Positions 40,038-49,292 of a stretch of DNA of 64,000 nucleotides are shown piece after piece. The DNA is from Paenibacillus sp. OV219 (lineage in GTDB: Bacteria > Bacillota > Bacilli > Paenibacillales > Paenibacillaceae). The stretch covers positions 62,001 to 126,000 of the forward strand of contig NZ_FOCJ01000011.1 of NCBI RefSeq assembly GCF_900110075.1, given 5' to 3'. Position numbers and translations under genes: made by a program. Within the stretch, counting starts at the first letter, position 1, and each line of letters starts with the position of its first letter. The notes below the pieces were generated by a model. The model worked only from the letters and a program-made list of their open reading frames with translations. It searched no databases and was not told the origin of the DNA.

Positions 40038-40790
40038 ATGAAGTTTGAAGTGATGACGACAACGGAGATCGCGGCTCGAATTGCAGATTCGCTCGCGGCG
40101 CAGCTGAAGAGTAAGCCGGATTCTGTGCTGGGCATGACGACAGGCTCTTCGCCGATCAAGTACGGCATCTTCCAGGAGTGGATTCGTAGGGAGGAAGCGG
40201 GGGAGCTGGATTTTGCCGAGGCAACCTTCGTCAATCCCGATGAACTGATCGATATCCCGCCAGATCATCCGGAGAGCTACCGCACCTTCATGCAGGAGCA
40301 GCTGTTCCAGCATCTTCGCACGAAGCGCAAAGCCGCTCATATTCCGGACGGTTCAGCGACGGATCTCGATGAGGAGTGCAAGCGGTTCGACCAAGTGCTT
40401 CGCGACCTGCAATTCGTCGATTGGCAGCTGATGGGGCTTGGTCTGAACGGGCATATCGCCTTCATCGAGCCTGCAGACGCCATTCCTGTGACCACTTACG
40501 TTGCGGATATCTATGAACAGAATCGTCCGTCTGGCTCCGTACATTTCCATACACCGGAGGAAGTGCCGAGCCGCACGATTACGATCGGTCTCGAGGCAGT
40601 CATGAAGGCGCGCTCGATCGTGCTCGTCGCAGCCGGCGCGAACAAAGCGGATATTGTTGCGGAGGCGTTCCAAGGTCCGGTGACGACTCGTGTTCCAGCG
40701 TCGCTGCTGCAGCTCCATCCGAATGTAACGGTTATTCTTGACGAGGGATCTGCGAGCAAGCTGACCTTGCAAGCGAGAGGAGTGCGATGA
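40038..40790 (+). CDS. Glucosamine-6-phosphate deaminase-like protein (NagB family)
   Basis: The 250-aa protein is of the NagB/6-phosphogluconolactonase fold: MTTGSSPIKYG forms the phosphate loop, VNPDELI carries the catalytic-type Asp, and GLGLNGHIAFIEP is the family signature. NagB converts glucosamine-6-phosphate to fructose-6-phosphate plus ammonia; the motif changes (VNPDELI for the usual FNLDEY) suggest a different sugar phosphate may be used. AAGGAG is 12 nt from ATG 40038. It overlaps the dehydrogenase gene by 4 bp. The gap before it holds short GAATACGA tandem copies. Confidence 0.85.
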   Translation: MKFEVMTTTEIAARIADSLAAQLKSKPDSVLGMTTGSSPIKYGIFQEWIRREEAGELDFAEATFVNPDELIDIPPDHPESYRTFMQEQLFQHLRTKRKAAHIPDGSATDLDEECKRFDQVLRDLQFVDWQLMGLGLNGHIAFIEPADAIPVTTYVADIYEQNRPSGSVHFHTPEEVPSRTITIGLEAVMKARSIVLVAAGANKADIVAEAFQGPVTTRVPASLLQLHPNVTVILDEGSASKLTLQARGVR

Positions 40791-41764
40791 ACGCGATGAG
40801 TGGTGTAAAGCTGTTATGCCTGGATGGTTTGACGGAAGAGCAGCAGGAGGCGATACGGCTCGCTGCGCCGGATGCGGAGATCGTATTCGGGCAGCCTGGA
40901 GCCGAAACCGATGATGTGTATTACCAGGAAGCGGAGATCATCTTCGGCTGGGATGCGAAAGTGAAAGGCATCGCGCTGCAGGAAGGGACGAAGCTGCGCT
41001 GGGTGCAGGGCTGGTCGTCCGGCATCGATAAGATGCCGCTTCAGCAGTTTGCGGCGCGCGGCGTCATGCTCAGCGATGCCAGCGGCGTTCATGCGAGGAG
41101 CGTGTCGGAGACCGCCCTCGCCATGATGCTCGGCCTCTCGCGCGGCATCGCTGCGGCCGTCCGCAATCAACAGAGCAGCGTATGGGAGAGTCCGTATACG
41201 CTGGCTGAGATGAACGGCGGCACCGTCGCCATTGTCGGTGCGGGCGAGATCGGCCGCGAGGTCGCGCGGCTTGCACGCGCATTCGACATGCGCGTCATTG
41301 CGGTTCGGCGCTCGGGCGGCGCGATGCCGGAGGCCGATGTCGTGTACGATACGGGCCGCTTGGACGATGCGCTGCGGGAGGCGGACTATGTCGTGAACAT
41401 TTTGCCGCTGACGGAGGAGACCCGTCATCTGTTCCATGCGGAGCGGTTCGCTGCGATGAAGCGAAGCGCGTATTTCATCAATGTCGGGCGCGGCGGTACG
41501 GTGCGGACTGAGGATCTGGTGGAGGCGCTCCATCAGGGCATCATTGCGGGCGCGGGCCTCGATGTGTTCGAGCAGGAGCCGCTGCCGGTCGGTCATGCGC
41601 TATGGTCGCTGCCGAACGTCATTCTGACCCCGCATAATTCCGGCGGTCACACCGTGCGAAATGCGGAGCGGCTCGTGAAGCTGTTCATCTCGAATCTGCA
41701 GCATTACTTGGCGGGCGAGACCTTCAGCATGCGTAATGTTGTCGATTATTCGAAGCAGTACTAA
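40787..41764 (+). CDS. D-2-hydroxyacid dehydrogenase
   Basis: The 325-aa protein has the two-domain fold of D-isomer 2-hydroxyacid dehydrogenases: NAD motif VAIVGAGEIGREVARL, the catalytic Arg in INVGRGGTV, the Glu in FEQEPLP and the His in LTPHNSGG. It reduces 2-keto acids such as phosphohydroxypyruvate, glyoxylate or keto-branched acids; the exact substrate is open. It overlaps the NagB-like gene, so both are made together. A strong terminator follows. Confidence 0.93.
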   Translation: MNAMSGVKLLCLDGLTEEQQEAIRLAAPDAEIVFGQPGAETDDVYYQEAEIIFGWDAKVKGIALQEGTKLRWVQGWSSGIDKMPLQQFAARGVMLSDASGVHARSVSETALAMMLGLSRGIAAAVRNQQSSVWESPYTLAEMNGGTVAIVGAGEIGREVARLARAFDMRVIAVRRSGGAMPEADVVYDTGRLDDALREADYVVNILPLTEETRHLFHAERFAAMKRSAYFINVGRGGTVRTEDLVEALHQGIIAGAGLDVFEQEPLPVGHALWSLPNVILTPHNSGGHTVRNAERLVKLFISNLQHYLAGETFSMRNVVDYSKQY

Positions 41765-41777
41765 GTAGGCACACGGG

Positions 41778-41809
41778 GCTGACTCTTGTCACAAGGAGTC
41801 AGCTTTTTG
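41778..41809 (+). terminator. Terminator of the NagB-like/dehydrogenase operon
   Basis: GCTGACTC at 41778-41785 pairs with GAGTCAGC at 41796-41803, followed by T5. Confidence 0.92.
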
Positions 41810-41903
41810 TTAACATTTTAGAATTTATAAGTTTCACTTGTACAAGTTTCTATAATGTCACCGCGAAACGTCAGCTTTTGCCGAAAGGACGGCGAAAGTC
41901 CGT

Positions 41904-42803
41904 TTACACTTGTTCCGCTTCAAAGCACGCGATGAAGTGCTTCGCTCTGCGTGAGAGCTTCTGATCCTTCAGCCATACGATGCCGACATCCGATTCGATA
42001 TGAGCATCTCGCAGCTCCAGTACAGTCACTTGGTCCGACGGGAAGGAAGCGATAACGGACTTCGGGAACACGGTGACACCAATACCCGCCGCGACAAGCG
42101 ACATAATAATCGCAACGCTGGAGCATTCGCCGATTAAATTAGGTTCAAGCCCTTTGCGCTTAAACTCTTGAACGATGTGCTCGTGCATGCGAATCGTCTT
42201 GTCCGTCTTTAAGGTGATGAAATCGAACTTGGCCAGCTCTTCGATGCTGATCGCATGATCGCTGGAAGCGGGCGCCCAGGCAGCAGGCAGAAGCGCGACA
42301 TAAGGGTCAGACGGGAGCGGATGCACCGCCAGCCGCGTCGGCAAAATATCCGATTCAAAGGGCAGCCGTGACACGACGAGCTCAATCGCGCGGTTATTCA
42401 GCATTTCCCCGAGCGCGTAATGGTCGCCCTCTGCGATTTTGTAAGTGACGGAAGGATACTTCCCTCTAAACAGCTGAATTGGCCCCGGCAGAATCGACAC
42501 GCAGGAGACGACAGCGCCAATCGAGAGCGTTCCCCTTACGCCAGCCTCGAGCTCCTTCACTTCGTTCACCGTTTCATCGAGCTGCAGCAGCAGCGCCTCT
42601 GCTTTACCCTTCAGTAATTCACCCGCCGCGGTGAGCGTTAGCTCCTTATGTCCCCGTTCAAAAAGCTTCGCACCGAGCTCCTCTTCCATCAGCATGAGCT
42701 GGCGGCTTAATGGCGGCTGTTCCATATGCAGTAGCTTGGCTGCCCGCGTAATTTGCTTCTCCTGCGCGATCGTCAGGAAGTATTTGAGCTGTCTAATGTC
42801 CAC
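41904..42803 (-). CDS. LysR-family regulator divergent from ilvE
   Basis: GTG 42803 is the start (GAGGAGG about 9 nt upstream and DIRQLKYFLTIAQEKQITRA follows at once); the longer frame to 42932 crosses the intergenic region. The 299-aa protein has the LysR winged helix (residues 1-60) and a two-lobed effector domain. It is divergent from a branched-chain aminotransferase gene; a dyad at 42824-42840 lies between them. LysR regulators near ilv genes commonly respond to pathway intermediates, so control of ilvE is likely. Confidence 0.92.
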   Translation of the reverse strand: MDIRQLKYFLTIAQEKQITRAAKLLHMEQPPLSRQLMLMEEELGAKLFERGHKELTLTAAGELLKGKAEALLLQLDETVNEVKELEAGVRGTLSIGAVVSCVSILPGPIQLFRGKYPSVTYKIAEGDHYALGEMLNNRAIELVVSRLPFESDILPTRLAVHPLPSDPYVALLPAAWAPASSDHAISIEELAKFDFITLKTDKTIRMHEHIVQEFKRKGLEPNLIGECSSVAIIMSLVAAGIGVTVFPKSVIASFPSDQVTVLELRDAHIESDVGIVWLKDQKLSRRAKHFIACFEAEQV

Positions 42804-42823
42804 AATTACTGCCTCCTCTATCA

Positions 42824-42840
42824 CATACTTTGAAGGTATG
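42824..42840. promoter_or_regulatory. LysR-box-like dyad between lysR and ilvE
   Basis: CATAC-N7-GTATG, part of CATACTT-TGA-AGGTATG, contains the T-N11-A pattern of LysR sites. It is close to the LysR start, as expected for autorepression, with room for activation of ilvE. Confidence 0.5.
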
Positions 42841-42925
42841 GATGATCGACCTAATAGATATTTTATATATACCTCTCGCGGTGGTAGGATGCAATGACAA
42901 TCTACAGTGAGGGAGAAATGGAAGC

Positions 42926-44032
42926 ATGACAAGCCGTATGATCCGAATCGAACAAAGCACGAATTTGAAGGCGAAGCCGCCGCAGGGGGAGCTTGGTTTC
43001 GGGAAGTATTTTACCGACCATATGTTTATGCTCGATTATGAAGCGTCGCAGGGCTGGCATGATGCGCGTATCGTTCCTTACCAACCGCTCACACTGGACC
43101 CGGCAGCCAAAGTATTTCATTACGGACAGACGATCTTCGAAGGGTTAAAAGCATACCGAGGCAGCGATGGCTGCATACGGCTGTTTCGCCCGGAAGCGAA
43201 TATAGCAAGGATGAATCGTTCCAATGCGCGTATGAGTGTGCCGCAATTGGACAGTGAGCTGTTCCTTGCCGCGATAGAGCGGCTAATTGAAGTCGATGAA
43301 GCATGGATTCCATCGGAGCCGGGCACTTCGCTCTATATTCGACCTTTCGTCATTGCGACACAGCCGGTGCTGGGCGTTGCTCCGTCCGAGCAGTATCAGT
43401 TCGCCATCATCATGTCGCCCGTAGGCGCGTACTATCCCGAAGGCATTAATCCGGTCCGTATCTTTGTTGAGTCCGATCATGTCCGTGCCTCCGTTGGCGG
43501 GGTTGGCGAAGCGAAAACAGCGGGCAACTACGCGGCTACGTTCATGTCCCAGCAGACTGCGAAGGAAGCGGGCTACACGCAAGTGATGTGGCTGGATGCG
43601 GCGCAGCATCGGTTCATTGAGGAAGTTGGCAGCATGAATGTGTTCTTCTGCATGGGCGGCAAAGTATGTACGCCTGCCTTATCAGGCAGCATTCTTGCAG
43701 GGATTACGCGCAGCTCCGTCATTCAGCTTCTGAAGAGCTGGGGGATAACTGTGGAGGAGCGGGCGATCTCGATTGAAGAAGTTTATGAGGCAGGTCGAGC
43801 CGGGATATTGGAGGAGGCGTTCGGCACCGGAACGGCGGCAGTTGTGTCGCCAATCGGGGAGCTGTGCTGGCAAGGCGAGCGGCTCATTATCGGTGCTGGT
43901 CGCACAGGCGAGCTGTCTAAACGGCTGTATGACACGCTGACGGGCATTCAGTACGGAACCGTGGAGGATCGGTTCGATTGGATGAAAGATATTGATTTAC
44001 AGGGGATCATACGTTCTGATATTATGGAATAA
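42926..44032 (+). CDS. ilvE: Branched-chain amino acid aminotransferase
   Basis: The 368-aa PLP enzyme transfers the amino group between glutamate and the 2-keto acids of leucine, isoleucine and valine. It is of the larger class found in Bacillota: HYGQTIFEGLKAYRG near residue 72, SLYIRPFVIAT, the PLP-binding Lys in GEAKTAGNYA, and the FCMGGKVCTPAL and GITRSSVI segments that hold the cofactor phosphate. GAGGGAG precedes ATG 42926. No T-box leader is visible upstream; control probably comes from the divergent LysR protein. Confidence 0.95.
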   Translation: MTSRMIRIEQSTNLKAKPPQGELGFGKYFTDHMFMLDYEASQGWHDARIVPYQPLTLDPAAKVFHYGQTIFEGLKAYRGSDGCIRLFRPEANIARMNRSNARMSVPQLDSELFLAAIERLIEVDEAWIPSEPGTSLYIRPFVIATQPVLGVAPSEQYQFAIIMSPVGAYYPEGINPVRIFVESDHVRASVGGVGEAKTAGNYAATFMSQQTAKEAGYTQVMWLDAAQHRFIEEVGSMNVFFCMGGKVCTPALSGSILAGITRSSVIQLLKSWGITVEERAISIEEVYEAGRAGILEEAFGTGTAAVVSPIGELCWQGERLIIGAGRTGELSKRLYDTLTGIQYGTVEDRFDWMKDIDLQGIIRSDIME

Positions 44033-44082
44033 ATTAGTAATAAGAGACTTCCGGCAGATACGAGTGCAGCACGGACTGGCCT

Positions 44083-45408
44083 CTAGTGCTTGTGTCTCGC
44101 GGCGACCAGGCGAGAGGCGAGCAGCACGATGATGATGAGCGCTGCGCTTAAGCCAAGGCCGATACGCTCATTGCGGTGCAGCAGTGCGCCGGAGATGGCG
44201 ATCAGGATGAACCCGATGCCTGCGTATGCGGCGTATGGATGAGCGATTGTGCGGTGTGGCTTTTGAGCTGGATGTTGCTTGGCTTGCAGCTTCAAGTAGG
44301 AAGCCAGAATGAGAACCCAGTTCAAGATGAGCATGACGCCTGCTGCCGTTGTGACGTATTCGTACATCGTGTTCGGCAGCGCGTAAGAGCAGCCGATGGA
44401 CACGGCTAGAGCGGCTGCGGTTAGCAGCAGCGACTTCCATGCGACGCCTCTTCGGTTCAGCTTGGCAAGCCCGCGAGGTGCGTCGCCGTCTTCGGCGAGG
44501 GAGACGATGATGCGGCTGATGGAGAAGAGAGCGCCGACCATGGTGGAGAAGGCCGCGCTTATGATGACGAGATTGAACAAGGTATCGAGATACGGAATGG
44601 AGAAGGTCGACAGTGCGGTGACGAATGGACTGGTCGCTTCGCTGAGCCCGCGCCAATCCGCCATTCGCAGCACCAGGTATAGTGCCAATACATAGATGAG
44701 CACAAGCGAGATGAGCAGTGCTATACCGGACTTTATGATATCTTCTTTGCGTCTTAGCTCTGAAGCGGTAACGCCGACAACTTCGATGCCGCCGAAGGAG
44801 AAGAAGATGATGACCATCGCTGACCAGAGCCCTTTGACCCCGTGCGGGAACCAAGGCTGTACGCCGGGTGAGGCTGTCGCGACGGTTGCGGCTGGATGAA
44901 TAGCGCCGAAGATGAAGAGCGCACCGAATAGAACGAAGCCGACCAGAATCGCCAGCTTGACGATCGCGAAGGTGGATTCCACTTGGCTAAAGTTGCGGAC
45001 GCCAAGGAAGTTGATGCCGAAGCCGAGCGCCGCATAGGCGATGGAGAATACGCCGAGCGGTACGCCCTTGAACCAGTACTCCGTGAAGGTTGATAGGGCG
45101 ACAATCTCGCTGGACATGATGAGAACGCCAGACAGCCAGTACACCCAGCCGGACAGGAAGCCTGCGGAGCGACCGAACGCTATTCTGGCGTAGGCACGGA
45201 ACGAGCCGGATTGCGGATCATTTGCCGTCATTTGGGCAAGCGATGCGAAGACGATGAACGTAGTGACCCCAGCGATGATGTAGCCGATGAGCACCGAGGG
45301 GCCAGCAGTTCGGATCGACAGACCCGTTCCGAGGAAGAAGCCAGCTCCGATGATGGACCCGACGCCAATCAGCGACAGCTGCTGCCACGATAATCCTTTC
45401 TCATGCAT
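44083..45408 (-). CDS. Amino acid permease (APC family)
   Basis: ATG 45408 (MHEKGLSWQQLSLIG) is preferred: GGAGCTG sits 9 nt upstream, whereas ATG 45426 has none. The 440-aa protein has twelve membrane helices with the APC signature GVGSIIGAGFFLGTGLSI in helix 1 and FFSFGGIEVVGVTASELRRK around helix 6. It imports an amino acid by proton symport; close to GabP/AnsP/YbeC-like transporters. It converges on ilvE, so branched-chain or aromatic amino acids are conceivable substrates, but this is a guess. Confidence 0.92.
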   Translation of the reverse strand: MHEKGLSWQQLSLIGVGSIIGAGFFLGTGLSIRTAGPSVLIGYIIAGVTTFIVFASLAQMTANDPQSGSFRAYARIAFGRSAGFLSGWVYWLSGVLIMSSEIVALSTFTEYWFKGVPLGVFSIAYAALGFGINFLGVRNFSQVESTFAIVKLAILVGFVLFGALFIFGAIHPAATVATASPGVQPWFPHGVKGLWSAMVIIFFSFGGIEVVGVTASELRRKEDIIKSGIALLISLVLIYVLALYLVLRMADWRGLSEATSPFVTALSTFSIPYLDTLFNLVIISAAFSTMVGALFSISRIIVSLAEDGDAPRGLAKLNRRGVAWKSLLLTAAALAVSIGCSYALPNTMYEYVTTAAGVMLILNWVLILASYLKLQAKQHPAQKPHRTIAHPYAAYAGIGFILIAISGALLHRNERIGLGLSAALIIIVLLASRLVAARHKH

Positions 45409-45553
45409 AAGATCAGCTCCATCCATAGATTCTGTAGTATTGGTAAGTATGCCAACAGTTGTAAGTATGTCCGGGCGGGGCGGCTGTTATCAGGCGTAAG
45501 GTGCTTCAGGCTTTTCTGGTTTTTAACGATGGGAGAGGGGGAAGATTCTTGTC

Positions 45554-46282
45554 ATGCAGAAGGTTGAACGGATAGTTAGAATTGGACTCATCGGCGATTA
45601 CAAGCCGGAGGTGAAAGCTCATGCAGCAATTCCGCTCGCGTTAGAGCTGGCGGCGGCAGCTGTCGCCTGCGAGGTGCGATATGAATGGATCCCAACTACG
45701 GAGCTGGACGAGCACTGGGAGAATAAGCTTGCCACGTATAACGCGCTATGGTCGGTACCAGCAAGTCCGTACGCAAGCATGCAAGGCGCGCTGAACGGCA
45801 TTCGCTTCGCGCGCGAGCATGGAATTCCGCTGCTGGGCACTTGCGGCGGGTTTCAGCATATGGTCATTGAATATGCGCGAAATGTGCTTGGTCTTATCGA
45901 GGCGGACCATCAGGAAGTGAATCCAGACGCCTCGCTGCTCTTAGTTACGCCGCTTACCTGCACGCTACGCGAAACAACAGATACATTCATCCTTACACCG
46001 AGCTCGCTCGTGGCGAAGGCCTATGGGCGGCATGAGATAACAGAGCAATATGGCACATGCAGCTATGGACTAAACGCAGCGTTTCTCTCCAAATTCGAGC
46101 GCAGCGGAATGCCTGTCGTCGGCGTTGACACGGACGGTATTGCCCGGATTATGGAGCTCACGTCACATCCGTTCTATATTGGGGCGCTGTTTCAACCAGA
46201 GCGATCGGCGCTTCGGGGTGAAGTCCATCCGCTGATTAAGGCTTACTTGCATGCGGCACTGGGCTATACTAGTGCAAGATAG
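45554..46282 (+). CDS. CTP-synthase-like class I glutamine amidotransferase homologue
   Basis: The 242-aa protein matches the stand-alone family related to the C-terminal amidotransferase domain of CTP synthase. The nucleophile elbow GTCGGFQHMV has Cys in place, but the usual His-Pro-Glu triad end reads ALFQPERSAL, so the catalytic His is Gln. Some relatives carry selenocysteine at the nucleophile. Without the His, normal glutaminase activity is doubtful; a thiol-based role is possible. GGGAGAGGGGG is upstream of ATG 45554. A VOC gene follows after 33 bp on the same strand. Confidence 0.85.
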   Translation: MQKVERIVRIGLIGDYKPEVKAHAAIPLALELAAAAVACEVRYEWIPTTELDEHWENKLATYNALWSVPASPYASMQGALNGIRFAREHGIPLLGTCGGFQHMVIEYARNVLGLIEADHQEVNPDASLLLVTPLTCTLRETTDTFILTPSSLVAKAYGRHEITEQYGTCSYGLNAAFLSKFERSGMPVVGVDTDGIARIMELTSHPFYIGALFQPERSALRGEVHPLIKAYLHAALGYTSAR

Positions 46283-46315
46283 ATATTCATTTAAGAACAG
46301 AGAGGATGTTGAACG

Positions 46316-46723
46316 GTGGGAAATTTAACCCCTTATATACAGTCGGAAGACGCACGAGCTCACGCTGCTTTTTATGTTGAGGCGCTCGGAGGCGAAATTC
46401 TGTCTGTCATGACCCATGAGCAGCTTATGGGCGCACAGCATAAGTTTAAAGATAAAGTGATGCATCTTAGCATGGTTGTAGCTGGCGGCAACTCCATCTT
46501 CATGTCGGACCGGATGGAGGCGCTCGATTATGGGACAGCCATCACACTCAGCATGTCCTATCCAACGGAAGCAGAAGCAAGTGAAGTATTCGTGAAGCTG
46601 TCGGCCGGCGGCAATGTACGTTATCCGATCGCGATGCAGCCTTTCGGCATCTATTACGGGGAGCTTGTCGACCGGTTTGGCGTGACGTGGAGCATTACGG
46701 CAGAGCAGCAAACAGGCAAGTAG
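46316..46723 (+). CDS. VOC-family (PhnB-like) protein
   Basis: The 135-aa protein is a PhnB/YjdN-type VOC domain: TPYIQSEDARAHAAFYVEAL at the start, DKVMHLSMVVAGGNSIFMSD in the middle and IYYGELVDRFGVTWSIT at the end. GTG 46316 has AGAGAGG upstream. It is probably co-transcribed with the amidotransferase homologue. Function of this subgroup is unknown. A strong terminator follows. Confidence 0.9.
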   Translation: MGNLTPYIQSEDARAHAAFYVEALGGEILSVMTHEQLMGAQHKFKDKVMHLSMVVAGGNSIFMSDRMEALDYGTAITLSMSYPTEAEASEVFVKLSAGGNVRYPIAMQPFGIYYGELVDRFGVTWSITAEQQTGK

Positions 46724-46734
46724 CAGTTCAAAGT

Positions 46735-46771
46735 AGAGCATGGTACTTGCCGAGTACCGTGCTCTTTTTTA
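46735..46771 (+). terminator. Terminator after the VOC gene
   Basis: AGAGCA-T-GGTACT pairs with AGTACC-G-TGCTCT around a 5-nt loop, followed by T6. Confidence 0.92.
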
Positions 46772-46895
46772 TTTTGCGAGTATTCCGGGCAACGTAATCT
46801 TAATAATTTCTGTAAGAAGGACGGCATAAAGCTTAACAATTGTCGCTTACAATTAAGAGATGGCTTCTACCGATAGGGAAAGGAAGTGAAACGGG

Positions 46896-47903
46896 GTGGC
46901 GGTGCTGCGAAGATTAGCGCCAGCTGTGCTTAAGGCCGTATTCTTGGCGGTCATCGTCTTCTTCATCGTGCGGAATATTCCGCTCAAGCTATCGGATATT
47001 ACTTCGTTTCTCTTCAAAGCTAATGTGGAGTTCTACGGGTCAATGGCGTTGTTTGCGTTCTTCCTGATGCTGCAGGCGGGCATCTGGGTGTTAATCGTGA
47101 ATGCAGTCGGCAGAGAAGGACGGCATTCGGGCGAAAGGGGCGGCTCGCTGCGGCTGCTGCCTGGTCTGCATATTTTTATTAACTCGCAATTTGCGAAGTA
47201 CATTCCAGGAGGCTTCTGGAATTACGCCGGGCGCATCGTGCTCGCATCGCGCGCCGGTGTTCCGCTGAATGCACAGTTCTCCGCCATTATTTATGAGAAT
47301 ATCCTCCTTGTCTCGGCTGCGCTAATCTACGCGTTGATGCTTGCTGTGTCATTGGGCACGCCACCACAGCTCATTCTGGTTGGCGTGGTGGTCGGGGGTA
47401 CCTTAGTTTACTTCTATTATCCGCGCGTTACCGCGTGGACGGGCAGACTGTTTGAGCGGGCATCCAAATGGAAGCTGCTGCAGAGGGCGATTGCGAGATT
47501 CTCGGGGCCGTTTGGCGATACACGTCTTAGCGGGGCGAGAGCGCTACTCACGCGCAATCAATTTTTCGGTTATTTGGCGTGCTTTCTCGGCAGCCATTTC
47601 ATTATGGGCATTGCCTTCTGGATGCTGACGGGCAGCTTCAGCGGCGAGCATATCGGCCTGTTCTACGCAGCAGGGACGTTCGCGACGTCTTGGCTGCTTG
47701 GCTTGTTCAGTCCGCTCCCGGGCGGGCTTGGTGTCCGCGAAGGGTTTCTCGTTTATTTCCTATCACTCAAGCTTGGGGCAGATGTGGCGCTGCATATTTC
47801 CGTGATTGCACGGCTGTGGAATATCATGGCGGAGGTTGCATTCTGGGCTGTGATTCAATCGCTTACTTACCTGAAGAGAAAGGTGAAGGTCTATGAAACG
47901 TAG
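46896..47903 (+). CDS. Flippase-like membrane protein (lysylphosphatidylglycerol synthase TM / UPF0104 family)
   Basis: The 335-aa protein has eight membrane helices and the family signature SPLPGGLGVREGFLVYFL near residue 270. Such proteins resemble the membrane part of MprF and are often encoded beside glycosyltransferases, where they may flip a lipid-linked product. GTG 46896 has AAGGAAG upstream. Its end overlaps the start of the glycosyltransferase gene by 11 bp, which supports a joint role in a surface glycolipid or polymer. Confidence 0.88.
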   Translation: MAVLRRLAPAVLKAVFLAVIVFFIVRNIPLKLSDITSFLFKANVEFYGSMALFAFFLMLQAGIWVLIVNAVGREGRHSGERGGSLRLLPGLHIFINSQFAKYIPGGFWNYAGRIVLASRAGVPLNAQFSAIIYENILLVSAALIYALMLAVSLGTPPQLILVGVVVGGTLVYFYYPRVTAWTGRLFERASKWKLLQRAIARFSGPFGDTRLSGARALLTRNQFFGYLACFLGSHFIMGIAFWMLTGSFSGEHIGLFYAAGTFATSWLLGLFSPLPGGLGVREGFLVYFLSLKLGADVALHISVIARLWNIMAEVAFWAVIQSLTYLKRKVKVYET

Positions 47904-49098
47904 AAAAATCGTTCTCGTTACCGGGGTTTTTCCTCCTGGCATCGGCGGCATGCAGAACTATTATTACAATTTATCGAAGCATACCAAGCATGGCATGACC
48001 GTCATTGCGCCGGAATATGAGGGGAGTGCGGAATTCGATAGCAATCAGCCGTTCACGATTGTGCGGGGGTCCTTTATGCGTGGTGAGCAAGTCGATGTGA
48101 CGAGCTGGGGCAGGCTGTTTCGCCAAGTGCGGCGCACGATGCGCAGCGAAGAGCCGGATGTGACAGTCTATGGCTACGTGCTGATTGGTTTTATCGGGCT
48201 GCTGCTGCGGGTGTTCAGCGGCAGGCGATACGTCATTTCGACGCATGGAATGGATATGCTCATGTTCCGGCGGTATCTAGGACTGAACCAAGTTGTGAAG
48301 CTTATTCTGCGCAAAGCAGACGGCGTTCTGACGAACAGTGAGTACACGAGGCGTCTGGTACGGCAATATGGGGTTCATCCCGATCGGATCAGTATCGTCA
48401 ATCCCGGTGTGGAGAAGATCTATGAGAAGAAAACTCTAAACAAGGAGCTTGCGCAGCAGCACGGACTGGAAGGCAAGTATGTCATCCTATCTGTCGGTCG
48501 TCTCGTGACGCGCAAGGGCAATGACCGGACGATCGAAGCGATGCCTGCTATTCTTGAGCAAATCCCGAATGCGGTATATGTCATCGTCGGCGACGGACCG
48601 GACCGTGAGCGACTGGAAACGCTCGCCCGTACGCTAGGTGTGTCGGACGCTGTGCGGTTCATCGGTAGCGTGAACGGAGGCGAGCTGCTCAATGAATACT
48701 TCAATCTAGCGGATCAGTTCATTATGGCATGCCGGGAGCTGGAGAAGGGCGATGCGGAAGGGTTCGGCATCGTCTATTTGGAGGCGGCGTCCGCAGGCGT
48801 GCCAGTCATTGCCGGGCGCTCCGGCGGTGCAGTGGAAGCGGTACTGGACGGGGAGACCGGTATGGTTGTCGACCCGCATTCACCTGCTGCAATTGCGGAT
48901 ATGATCGTCCGCCTTGCCCAGAATCCCACGCTGCGAGAACAGCTGGTGCGCAGCGGCTACAAGAGGGCAAAGACGCAGTTCCAGCACGAGGTGCTGGCAG
49001 AGCTATTCGACCAGTACGTCGGGCGGGTATGCGCTCGCCCGGCAACGAGATGGAGACGCGCCCGAGCTGGGGAGACTGCGGTTAGCAAGAGGTCTTAG
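47893..49098 (+). CDS. GT4-family glycosyltransferase
   Basis: The 401-aa protein has the GT-B fold with an N-terminal acceptor half (VTGVFPPGIGGMQNYYYNLS) and a donor half (VGRLVTRKGNDRTIEAM, then EGFGIVYLEAASAGVPVIAG with the E-x7-E motif). It probably transfers a sugar from a nucleotide sugar to a lipid or polysaccharide at the membrane's inner face. It is translated together with the flippase-like protein. The very C-terminus (RWRRARAGE) is basic and may touch the membrane. Confidence 0.93.
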   Translation: MKRRKIVLVTGVFPPGIGGMQNYYYNLSKHTKHGMTVIAPEYEGSAEFDSNQPFTIVRGSFMRGEQVDVTSWGRLFRQVRRTMRSEEPDVTVYGYVLIGFIGLLLRVFSGRRYVISTHGMDMLMFRRYLGLNQVVKLILRKADGVLTNSEYTRRLVRQYGVHPDRISIVNPGVEKIYEKKTLNKELAQQHGLEGKYVILSVGRLVTRKGNDRTIEAMPAILEQIPNAVYVIVGDGPDRERLETLARTLGVSDAVRFIGSVNGGELLNEYFNLADQFIMACRELEKGDAEGFGIVYLEAASAGVPVIAGRSGGAVEAVLDGETGMVVDPHSPAAIADMIVRLAQNPTLREQLVRSGYKRAKTQFQHEVLAELFDQYVGRVCARPATRWRRARAGETAVSKRS

Positions 49099-49190
49099 GG
49101 CGAATGCCGTGCGGGTATTAGGCTGTGGAGAAAGTCTCGAATGCTTCTTCTTGCGACCTCGCTATAGCTAGCTCACTCACTCAATAACGA

Positions 49191-49226
49191 AAGCCGTGCA
49201 GCACTTTGGCTGCACGGCTTATTATT
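49191..49226 (+). terminator. Terminator of the flippase/glycosyltransferase operon
   Basis: AAGCCGTGCAG at 49191-49201 and CTGCACGGCTT at 49210-49220 pair perfectly, followed by an AT-rich stretch. Confidence 0.85.
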
Positions 49227-49292
49227 TATCCACCAGCCGCCTGTGCTACAATGGAAGAAGAATTATCGCCATACAAGAGGGGCGGACGTCTT

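Noticed and set aside
40814-41596. 260-codon minus-strand frame
   Set aside because: Antisense to the D-2-hydroxyacid dehydrogenase gene, which has all family motifs.
42841-42925. T-box or leader attenuator for ilvE
   Set aside because: The gap is too short for a T-box and no specifier stem, T-box sequence or terminator is visible.
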